Assembly: GCA_963703075.1 (NCBI GenBank)
Contig: OY969786.1
Location: 1,798,001-1,862,000, forward strand
Direction of reading: 5' to 3'
From: Korobacter sp963703075
GTDB taxonomy: Bacteria; Acidobacteriota; Terriglobia; Terriglobales; Acidobacteriaceae
DNA length: 64,000 nucleotides
Below are positions 49,165-56,726 of this stretch, piece after piece; positions within the stretch are counted from its first letter, which is position 1; each line of letters begins with the position of its first letter. The notes below the pieces were generated by a model. The model saw only the letters and a program-made list of their open reading frames with translations. It was not told the origin of the DNA and did no database searches. The position numbers and the translations under genes are program-made.

Positions 49165-49959
49165 ATGGCGATGGAATCCCTGGCTCCCCTGCTCGGACGA
49201 ACCCTGGTGCTGATTGCCCACCCGGACGATGAAACGATTTCCTGCGGAGCGCTGCTGCAGCGCGTGCGCGAACCGGTGGTTGTGTTTGCCACCGATGGTG
49301 GACCGGAAGACGCGTATTTCTGGGGTAAGTACGGATCGCGCGAAGCTTATGTCGAGCTGCGGCGTGCCGAAGCGGAGGCGGCTCTTGCGGCGGTCGGAGT
49401 GAAAGACGTTTTATGGCTGGCAGACAACGAAGGACGGCAATTCCAAGACCAGCGGCTGTTCCGCAATTTGCCGGCGGCGTTTGAGGCGTTACGAAAAGTG
49501 GTGAAGCAGCGCCGGCCGGAGACGATGCTGACCCTGGCGTATGAAGGGGGGCATCCGGACCACGATGCGTGCAATTTCCTGGGACGACAGGTGGCGGATG
49601 AACTGGGGCTTCCGGTTTGGGAGGCTCCGCTGTATTTTCGTCGCGCGGATAACAATGTTTTGTTGCAGGAATTTCATAGCAGCAACGGGACGGAGATTGA
49701 TTTAATTCCGACCGCAGAAGAACAGCGCCGCAAGCGGGCGATGTGCGAGGCATATGTCTCGCAAAAAGGCGTAGTGGGGATCTTCGAGAACAATGTGCGG
49801 GAGACGTTTCGGCCGATGGCGGAATACGATTACAGCCGTCCGCCGCACAGCGGAGTGTTGAATTACGAAGCCTGGCAATGGCCGATCACGGGGCAGCAAG
49901 TGGCGGACCAGTTCCAGGAATTTCTCGAATCGAAGCGCCGGGTTGAGAGTGCCGATTGA
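49165..49959 (+). CDS. PIG-L family LmbE-like deacetylase
   Basis: 264 aa. The zinc motif AHPDDE is at the start (VLIAHPDDETISCGALL), with the second His ligand in GGHPDHDACNF. Family members remove acetyl from GlcNAc-linked substrates (for example mycothiol and bacillithiol precursors, GPI-like or antibiotic intermediates). It overlaps a GT4 glycosyltransferase by four bases. That arrangement resembles BshB/BshA, but the substrate is not determined. Confidence 0.85.
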   Translation: MAMESLAPLLGRTLVLIAHPDDETISCGALLQRVREPVVVFATDGGPEDAYFWGKYGSREAYVELRRAEAEAALAAVGVKDVLWLADNEGRQFQDQRLFRNLPAAFEALRKVVKQRRPETMLTLAYEGGHPDHDACNFLGRQVADELGLPVWEAPLYFRRADNNVLLQEFHSSNGTEIDLIPTAEEQRRKRAMCEAYVSQKGVVGIFENNVRETFRPMAEYDYSRPPHSGVLNYEAWQWPITGQQVADQFQEFLESKRRVESAD

Positions 49960-50996
49960 AGATTTTGTACATAGCGTACCCACTGTTGCCGGTAAGCGAC
50001 GCGAGCGCCGGCGGCGCGGAACAGATGCTGTGGGCGCTGGAAGGCGCGATGCGCCGGCGCGGTCATGAGACCACGGTGGCGGCATGTGCGGGATCGCAGG
50101 TGGCGGGAAGGCTGGTGGAGACCGGCGATGCGCCGCGGGAGCCCGACCGATTTGATCAGCGCAACGCCGAGCACTTGCGAGCGGTGGGTGAATTGCTTCG
50201 GCGGGAGAGCTTCGATCTCATTCACGATCAGAGTGGCAGTTTCTTCGCGCAGGCGGAGACCAACGGGGCGCCGTTGCTGGCAACGGTACACCTGCCGCGC
50301 AGCTTCTATCGCGATATCCGGTGGCAGGCACTACCGGCTTCGGTTGCGTTGAATTGCGTTTCCGCGTCGCAGGCGCGGGCCTTTGCCGACGTGCCCAACC
50401 TGCGGCGATGGATACATAACGGGATCGATGTGGACCGCTTTCCTTTGCGGACCGAGAAAGACGGTTCCCTGCTCTGGCTGGGGCGCATTTGCGAAGAGAA
50501 GGCGCCGCATCTGGCGATCGAGGTTGCGCGGCGCACGGGGCGGCGGCTGATTCTTGCGGGGCAGGTCTATCCATTTCGCTATCACCAGGAATATTTCGCG
50601 CGTGAAGTGGAACCGCATCTCGGTGTAGGGATTGAATTCGTGGAGCTGCCGGCCTTCGAAACGAAGATCGAGCTGCTGGCGCGGGCATCGGCTTTGTTGA
50701 TTCCGAGCCTGGTGGAGGAGACGAGTTCGTTGGTGGCGCTGGAGGCGATGGCCTGCGGCACTCCGGCGATTGCGTTTCGCCGGGGAGCATTGCCGGAGAT
50801 GATCGACGATGAGTTCACCGGCTTCCTGGTGAAAGATCTCGATGCGATGTCAGATGCGGTCGAGCGGATTGATGACTTACACGCGTGGGATTGCCGGAAC
50901 CATGTAGCGGAGCACTTTTCGGTGGGACGCATGGTGCACGATTACGAAGCACTTTACCGGAGCGTGCTGGGCAGGTCGGTGAGTGAAGCTGCCTGA
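49956..50996 (+). CDS. Glycosyltransferase family 4
   Basis: 346 aa from TTG 49956 (TTGA overlap). N-terminal GGAEQMLWALEGAMRRRGHE, and the C-terminal nucleotide-sugar site SLVEETSSLVALEAMACGTP with E-x7-E. It is a typical GT-B retaining fold, cytoplasmic. Donor and acceptor unknown; coupling with the deacetylase suggests a shared amino-sugar pathway. Confidence 0.85.
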   Translation: MKILYIAYPLLPVSDASAGGAEQMLWALEGAMRRRGHETTVAACAGSQVAGRLVETGDAPREPDRFDQRNAEHLRAVGELLRRESFDLIHDQSGSFFAQAETNGAPLLATVHLPRSFYRDIRWQALPASVALNCVSASQARAFADVPNLRRWIHNGIDVDRFPLRTEKDGSLLWLGRICEEKAPHLAIEVARRTGRRLILAGQVYPFRYHQEYFAREVEPHLGVGIEFVELPAFETKIELLARASALLIPSLVEETSSLVALEAMACGTPAIAFRRGALPEMIDDEFTGFLVKDLDAMSDAVERIDDLHAWDCRNHVAEHFSVGRMVHDYEALYRSVLGRSVSEAA

Positions 50997-51023
50997 CGGT
51001 GTAACATCTTGTCAGGTACCCTG

Positions 51024-52022
51024 ATGGTTTCCCTTGAATCGTTTCACCAAGCCCAAGAGCGCCTGCGTGGAATTGCAGCGCGCACGCCGCTTGTGCGGTA
51101 CTTTCCGTCCGGCCCGAAGCAGGCGCACGACCGCAATTTGTGGGTAAAACCGGAATCGCTGCAACCGATAGGGTCGTTCAAACTGCGCGGCGCCTTTAAC
51201 AAGATCGCGACACTTCCGTGGGCCGAACGTCAAAAGGGTGTGATCACCTACTCGAGCGGCAACCATGCGCAGGGGGTGGCGTTTGGCGCGCGGGCGATGG
51301 GGGTGAAGGCCTGTATCGTAATGCCGCGCAATGCGCCGAAGATCAAAGTGGACGCGACGAAGGCCCTGGGAGCCGAGGTGGTGATGGTGGGCGCGGGAAG
51401 CACGGAGCGGCGGCAGAAGGCGGAAGAACTGGCACGTGAGAACGGGTATGCGATGGTGCCGCCCTACGATGACGAAGAAATTGTCAGCGGACAAGCAACG
51501 GTGGGGCTGGAGATCTTCGACGACATGCCGGAAGTGGACGTAGTGCTGGTTCCGATCGGCGGCGGCGGGTTGATCAGCGGCATTTCGGCGGCGCTGAAGA
51601 TGAGTGGGAGCAAGGCGAAAGTCATCGGGGTCGAGCCGGAGCTGGCGAACGATGCGCAGCAAAGCTTGCGGTCGGGAAAGATCGTGACGCTGCCGGCAGA
51701 GCGGGTTTCGAGCACGCTGGCGGATGGGCTGCGGACACAGTCGGTGGGCGTGTTGAACTTCGGGATCATCCAGCAGTATGTGGACGACATTATCACGGTG
51801 GAAGAGGCTGAGATCCGCGAGGCGATGCGGCGGATGATCAGCGAGATGCGACTGGTGGTGGAACCGAGCGGCGCGGTGACGTTTGCGGCGTACTTGTTTC
51901 ACGAAAGCAAGCTGCCGCCCGGGAGCAAGGTGGTAGCGGTGATGAGCGGCGGGAACGTGGAGCCGTCGCTGCTGGCGCAGGTAATGAACGAAAACGACGC
52001 ACAGCCGGCAGTCACGCGATGA
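51024..52022 (+). CDS. Threonine/serine dehydratase (fold-type II PLP)
   Basis: About 332 aa from ATG 51024 (a TTG start at 51009 is possible). Schiff-base Lys in PIGSFKLRGAFNKIA, Asn loop SSGNHAQGVAFGARAMG, Gly loop PIGGGGLISGISAAL and the end VVAVMSGGNVEP. No C-terminal ACT regulatory domain, so it resembles catabolic TdcB-type rather than IlvA enzymes. It deaminates threonine to 2-oxobutanoate. Overlaps the next gene by four bases. Confidence 0.9.
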   Translation: MVSLESFHQAQERLRGIAARTPLVRYFPSGPKQAHDRNLWVKPESLQPIGSFKLRGAFNKIATLPWAERQKGVITYSSGNHAQGVAFGARAMGVKACIVMPRNAPKIKVDATKALGAEVVMVGAGSTERRQKAEELARENGYAMVPPYDDEEIVSGQATVGLEIFDDMPEVDVVLVPIGGGGLISGISAALKMSGSKAKVIGVEPELANDAQQSLRSGKIVTLPAERVSSTLADGLRTQSVGVLNFGIIQQYVDDIITVEEAEIREAMRRMISEMRLVVEPSGAVTFAAYLFHESKLPPGSKVVAVMSGGNVEPSLLAQVMNENDAQPAVTR

Positions 52023-53002
52023 GCGGTGGGTTACGAGGAGCCAGGTTCGGAATGTTGGGAAAGCGGTGGGTCCCACGGGTTGCGTTGATCGCGGTTGTGT
52101 TGGCGGCTTCAGTGGCGTTGGCTGCTGAACATGGCGCCACGATCCGCGAAGGCGAGATCTATCTTTCGCCGGACACCAATTCGCAAAAGCTGACAACCTT
52201 CACGCGGGGCCGCGAAGTTGCGGTCCTGGAGCGCAGCGGACAGTTCATTCACGTGCTGGCAACGGTGGATGTGAACCCGGACATGGAAACCTCGCGCGAT
52301 ATTTCAGGATGGATGCTGGCGCGGAACGTGATTACGCAGTCGACTCCGGACGGCGATAAGCTGCTGTTCGGCGAAGCGATCGATTCGGAGGCGGAGGCGA
52401 GCCGGCGGCAGGGACGCAAGGGAGCCGCGGGCGACGCGCGACGGTTGTACTTCAGAATTTACGATCTCTTTCCGGCCTCGCCGATTGCGGGAGAGGCGCT
52501 GTACCGGTCGGCGGATGTGGAGTGGCAGCTGGAGAAGGAAGATGTGCGGACGCGGCCGTCGGCCAAGGCGGAGGATCCGAACCTGCGGGCGCAGATCGAT
52601 GAGCAGTACATGCGGCTGGTGATGAAGAAGTTTCCGCATACGAAGTGGGCGGCGCTGGCAGCTTTTCACCTGATCGACAACAAGATCTGCGGTGACTGGA
52701 TGGGCGAATCCAAATGCCCGTCGAAGGAAGCGGAGATTTACGAGAAGTACGCGCAGGAGTACCCCGACTCTCCTGCGGCTCCGGAGGCGCTGTACGATGC
52801 GGCGTACCGGTATGCATCGCTGATCGATATTTACCGGACGGAAAGCAAGAGCGATAAATCGGGGGAGGCCAACCGGCGAGCCATCGCCCTGGCGCAACGA
52901 GTTGTGCAACAGGCACCGACTTCCGATTGGGCCATGCGGGCCCTGCGTCTGGTATACATGGTGCAGAACAGCATTCCGGTCTTCGGAACCAATTACGAGT
53001 AG
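52019..53002 (+). CDS. Secreted helical-repeat protein
   Basis: 327 aa with N-terminal signal (VALIAVVLAASVALAAEHG), an SH3-like stretch (IREGEIYLSPDTNSQKLTTF) and TPR/outer-membrane-lipoprotein-like helices (GDARRLYFRIYDLFPASPIA, IYEKYAQEYPDSPAAPEALY). Probably a periplasmic scaffold. Co-transcribed with the dehydratase by overlap; the link is not obvious. Confidence 0.72.
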   Translation: MSGGLRGARFGMLGKRWVPRVALIAVVLAASVALAAEHGATIREGEIYLSPDTNSQKLTTFTRGREVAVLERSGQFIHVLATVDVNPDMETSRDISGWMLARNVITQSTPDGDKLLFGEAIDSEAEASRRQGRKGAAGDARRLYFRIYDLFPASPIAGEALYRSADVEWQLEKEDVRTRPSAKAEDPNLRAQIDEQYMRLVMKKFPHTKWAALAAFHLIDNKICGDWMGESKCPSKEAEIYEKYAQEYPDSPAAPEALYDAAYRYASLIDIYRTESKSDKSGEANRRAIALAQRVVQQAPTSDWAMRALRLVYMVQNSIPVFGTNYE

Positions 53003-53089
53003 ACATAACAATCGTTACTAGCGCGGAAACGGCGGACGCGGGAGAATCTGCGTTCGCGCCTCGCGCAGAACTGCGTCGCTGGAGGATGT

Positions 53090-53950
53090 TTGAACACATA
53101 CGTGCTGGCCGCCCTGCTGGGCGTGGTTGAAGGACTCACCGAATTTCTGCCGGTCAGCTCGACGGCGCACCTGCGCATTTGCGAGGCCCTTCTGCACATT
53201 GACCTGGGCGATGGATATTGGAAGATGTTTTCAATCTTCATCCAGCTCGGGGCGATTCTTTGCCTGCCAATTTACTTCCGCAAACGCATTGCCGAATTCG
53301 TGCACACGTTTCCGCAGGGGAAGAATGGCAATCACACGGCGCTGACCCATCCGCTGACGCTGACATTGATCGCGTTTGTGTGCACGGCGATTCCGGCGTT
53401 TCTGCTGACGAAGGTCATCGGCAAGCATCTCGAGAGCCTGGTGATCATGGGGACTTCCCTGCTGATCGGCGGCATCGTGATGTGGGTGGTGGATGCGGTG
53501 TATGCGAATAAAGGCCGGACGGACGACATGGACAAGATGTCGCTGGGGCAGGCGGTGTGGATTGGCCTGTGCCAGATTCTGTCGGCGGTGTTCCCGGGGA
53601 CGTCGCGTTCGATGTCGACAATTGCAGCGGGACAGATTTCGGGGATGACACGCGCGGCGGCGCTGGAGTTTTCGTTCTTCCTGTCGATTCCGACGATGAT
53701 CGTTGCTACCTGCTACGACCTGCTGAAAACCCTTCGGCACAAGGATGCGGCGGGAGCAGCGCTGGGCGTGGTGCATATGGACACGCAGGGATGGATTGCG
53801 CTGGCCATCGGGTTCGTGGTGAGTTTCGTGGTTGCCTACGGCGTGGTGGCGTGGTTCATGAACTGGGTGCGGACACGTGGGTTCGTGCCATTCGCGGTGT
53901 ATCGGATTATCGTGGGAGCGGTGGTATTGGCGTGGGCGCTGAAGCGGTAG
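53090..53950 (+). CDS. uppP: Undecaprenyl-diphosphatase
   Basis: 286 aa from TTG 53090 with GGAGG upstream. Multi-span membrane enzyme that recycles undecaprenyl pyrophosphate to the phosphate for murein and other envelope polymers. The motifs GVVEGLTEFLPVSSTAHL and AVFPGTSRSMSTIAAG carry the catalytic Glu, Ser and Arg residues. Terminator at 53987. Confidence 0.95.
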   Translation: MNTYVLAALLGVVEGLTEFLPVSSTAHLRICEALLHIDLGDGYWKMFSIFIQLGAILCLPIYFRKRIAEFVHTFPQGKNGNHTALTHPLTLTLIAFVCTAIPAFLLTKVIGKHLESLVIMGTSLLIGGIVMWVVDAVYANKGRTDDMDKMSLGQAVWIGLCQILSAVFPGTSRSMSTIAAGQISGMTRAAALEFSFFLSIPTMIVATCYDLLKTLRHKDAAGAALGVVHMDTQGWIALAIGFVVSFVVAYGVVAWFMNWVRTRGFVPFAVYRIIVGAVVLAWALKR

Positions 53951-53986
53951 CGCCGACCTCGTCAACCGCGAGAACTGTTGTTAATG

Positions 53987-54012
53987 GCCCACCTCTCACG
54001 AGGTGGGCTTTT
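53987..54012 (+). terminator. Terminator of uppP
   Basis: GCCCACCTC-TCAC-GAGGTGGGC followed by TTTTG. It lies between convergent genes. Confidence 0.9.
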
Positions 54013-54028
54013 GCATGTGTACTGAAGA

Positions 54029-55822
54029 TCACTTCGCTGCGGCGCGTTCGGGGACACCGTTTTCGGCGGCGTACATGGCCTCGATGCGGTCGTGGAACTT
54101 GGCTTCGAGATGACGGCGCCGGAGTTTCATGCTGGCGGTCATAGTGCCGTCGGCCACGCTGATCTCGATGGGGAGGATGATGAGCTTCTTCATCTTCTCG
54201 TACTGCGCGAGGTTCCCATTCACCTGTTCCACAATCTGCGTATAACACTCGACGACGCGGGGATGGGCTACGAGATGATCGCGACTCTCGAATTCTACGT
54301 TGTTTTTCCGCGCCCACTCTTCCAGCAGCGCGAAGTTCGGCAGGATCATGACGGCCGGGAAGCGCCGCTTCTCGCCCACCATGGCGGCTTCGGCCACCAG
54401 CGGATTTACCTTCAGTGAACCTTCGATGGGCTGGGGCGCGATGAATTTCCCGCCCGAAGTTTTGATGAGATCTTTCTTGCGGTCGGTGATGGCGAGATAA
54501 CCCTCGGCGTCAAGGTTGCCGACGTCGCCGGTCTTGAACCATTCACCCTCAAAAGCCTGCGAAGTTTCGGCGGGCAAGTTCCAATAGCCTTTAAAGACCG
54601 ACGGACCGCGCACCAGGATTTCCCCATCGGAGGCGATCTTCACCTCGAGGTTGCTGAGGATGGTGCCCACCGATCCCAGACGGTGATGAGTGGGATTGTT
54701 GAGGGCGATGACAGGCGAGGTCTCGGTAAGACCGTATCCCTCGTGGATGCGGATGCCGATGCGGGCATACCACTCGGCGAGTTCGCGGCCGAGAGGCGCG
54801 CCTCCGGAGATGAAGTACTTCACCGCGCCGCCCATGCCCTCGCGTACTTTGGCGAAGAGCAGTTTGTTGGCAAGCTTCCAGGAGAAGGCGGTCGGCGTTT
54901 TTCCAACCAAAACTTCGGCCTGGTGTTCCGCACCAACCTTCATCGCCCAGCGATAGACCTTCTGCTTGAGCCCTTCGGCGGCCTTGGCTTTCACAGTGCT
55001 GGCGACCTTCTCGTACACGCGGGGAACGGCGACGAAGACAGTGGGACGGATCTCGCGCATCATGGCGGTGATCATGTCGACGTTCGGGCAATAAGCGATC
55101 ATTACGCCGCGAGACAGCATGGCGTAGTCCAAATGTCGGGCGGTGATGTGGGAGAGCGGAAGAAAGGAGATCAGGCGCTCCTGTCCTTCGTCGAGAGGAA
55201 AGCCTTCGAGCGAGAAGGAAAGGTTGGAGGCCATGTTGCCGTGGGAAATCATCGCCCCCTTCGAGTTCCCGGTTGTGCCGGAGGTGTAGACGAGGGAGGC
55301 GAGATCGTCGGGGCGAACGGACTTGGCGAGGGCATCGAACTGCGGATCGCGGTCGGTGGGACCGTCGTCCATGATGGCGCGCATCGGATCGGCGAGCGAT
55401 GGTTCGACATCGTCCATCATCACCACGCGTTCGACCGACGTCTGGTTGCGAATGGGTTCAAACTTCTGCAGGTGTGCCCGGCTGGAAAGGAACAGGATTT
55501 TGGTTCCGGAATCGCGGAGAAGAAATGCGATCTGTTCGGAGGTCAGGGTGGTGTAGATGGGAACGACCACGGCGCCGATGGCCAGGGCGGCAAAGTCGGC
55601 GATGGCCCATTCGGGGCGATTTTCGCTGAGGATCGCGACCCGATCGCCTTTGTTCACGCCCCAGATCCGCAGGGCCCTGGCGGTAGCGACGACCCGCCGG
55701 TAGAGCTCCTGGGAAGAAATAGAGATCCAGTTGGAACCCTCGCGGTAGGTCATCACGCGAGGAGAGCGTCGATCAACGACGGTAAAGAAGACATCGTTGA
55801 TCGTACAAAGTTCGTTCGCCAC
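54029..55822 (-). CDS. Long-chain acyl-CoA synthetase (FadD-type)
   Basis: 597 aa from GTG 55822, with GGAGAAG upstream. Adenylate-forming motif LVYTSGTTGNSKGAMISHG, A5-like EGYGLTETSPVIALNN, and A7/A8 KTGDVGNLDAEGYLAITDRK. Activates fatty acids with ATP and CoA. Two bases after the stop of the TetR gene, so co-transcribed with its likely regulator. A bona fide chain-length preference cannot be read from sequence. Confidence 0.9.
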   Translation of the reverse strand: MANELCTINDVFFTVVDRRSPRVMTYREGSNWISISSQELYRRVVATARALRIWGVNKGDRVAILSENRPEWAIADFAALAIGAVVVPIYTTLTSEQIAFLLRDSGTKILFLSSRAHLQKFEPIRNQTSVERVVMMDDVEPSLADPMRAIMDDGPTDRDPQFDALAKSVRPDDLASLVYTSGTTGNSKGAMISHGNMASNLSFSLEGFPLDEGQERLISFLPLSHITARHLDYAMLSRGVMIAYCPNVDMITAMMREIRPTVFVAVPRVYEKVASTVKAKAAEGLKQKVYRWAMKVGAEHQAEVLVGKTPTAFSWKLANKLLFAKVREGMGGAVKYFISGGAPLGRELAEWYARIGIRIHEGYGLTETSPVIALNNPTHHRLGSVGTILSNLEVKIASDGEILVRGPSVFKGYWNLPAETSQAFEGEWFKTGDVGNLDAEGYLAITDRKKDLIKTSGGKFIAPQPIEGSLKVNPLVAEAAMVGEKRRFPAVMILPNFALLEEWARKNNVEFESRDHLVAHPRVVECYTQIVEQVNGNLAQYEKMKKLIILPIEISVADGTMTASMKLRRRHLEAKFHDRIEAMYAAENGVPERAAAK

Positions 55823-55824
55823 GA

Positions 55825-56490
55825 TTACTTCTCCAATCCCTTCAAGATGACATTGCAGACGTGCTCGGCGGCGTGCGCCAGCGGGTAGTCTTCCCCACTG
55901 AGCACCCACGATGTCACCATTTCATCCAGAGAGCCGAAGAAGCAATTCGCCGCCACTTTGTCGGAGAGATCGGGGCGGAATGTGCCTTCCTGCTGGCCGC
56001 GGCGAATTGCCTCACGCACGAGAGCAAGATACTCGACCATGTGGTCGTGAGAGAATTCTTCCAGAAAACGGGTGCTCTGGCGCAATTCCATTTGAAAGAC
56101 GATGGCGGCGTTCCGATTTGAACCCATCGCTTCAAGATGTAAATAGGCCAGCCGCCGCAATTGCTGCTCCGGCGATGCGATCTTGGCGAGCTCGATGCGC
56201 GCATTGCGCATGAAAGTATCGAAGGCCGCGTTGATGGCCTTCATCAGGATTTCTTCCTTGCTCTTGAAATAGAGGTAGACGGTACCGTCGGCGACGTCGG
56301 CACGCTTGGCGATATCGGAAACGCGTGCGGTGAAGAAGCCTTTCTCGGCGATCACGGCGATGGCAGCGTCGAGGATGCGCTGATATTTATCGGAAGAGCG
56401 GACAGGGATGGGCCCCCCGGCGATCGGGGACGAAGACGATTTGGGTCCGCCGAGGCGGGCAGCCGCTGGTTGCGCAATGCGTTTTGGCAC
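55825..56490 (-). CDS. TetR-family regulator (FadR-like)
   Basis: 221 aa. N-terminal HTH with ILDAAIAVIAEKGFFTARVS, DIAKRADVADGTVYLYFKSK. The C-terminal ligand domain resembles TetR-type FadR regulators that respond to acyl-CoA. Upstream of its start lies the palindrome AACTGAAT...ATTCAGTT, suggesting autoregulation together with fadD. Confidence 0.85.
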   Translation of the reverse strand: MPKRIAQPAAARLGGPKSSSSPIAGGPIPVRSSDKYQRILDAAIAVIAEKGFFTARVSDIAKRADVADGTVYLYFKSKEEILMKAINAAFDTFMRNARIELAKIASPEQQLRRLAYLHLEAMGSNRNAAIVFQMELRQSTRFLEEFSHDHMVEYLALVREAIRRGQQEGTFRPDLSDKVAANCFFGSLDEMVTSWVLSGEDYPLAHAAEHVCNVILKGLEK

Positions 56491-56559
56491 GAGCCCTGTT
56501 TGCCCCTATCGTTCTGGAACGATCCCCGAGCAGGATCCGAACAAGTGGGCACTAATCTA

Positions 56560-56579
56560 AACTGAATCATTATTCAGTT
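56560..56579. promoter_or_regulatory. Probable TetR/FadR operator
   Basis: AACTGAAT (56560-56567) and ATTCAGTT (56572-56579) form an 8-bp inverted repeat with a 4-base spacer. The core TGAAT-N4-ATTCA resembles the operator described for TetR-type FadR of Bacillus (TGAATGA...TCATTCA). It lies about 70 bases before the regulator's start. Confidence 0.7.
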
Positions 56580-56726
56580 GCAATCAGAAGATGCAATCAG
56601 AGGCTTTTTTTGGGCGAAAAGCTCGCAAAGGCCGCCAAATGCTTCGCCTACGCGCGGTAGGAGACGAGGGAGAGACTGTGCTAGCCTTGTCGCCTCTCCT
56701 GAACTAGAAAGGCCTTTGTTTCCAAG

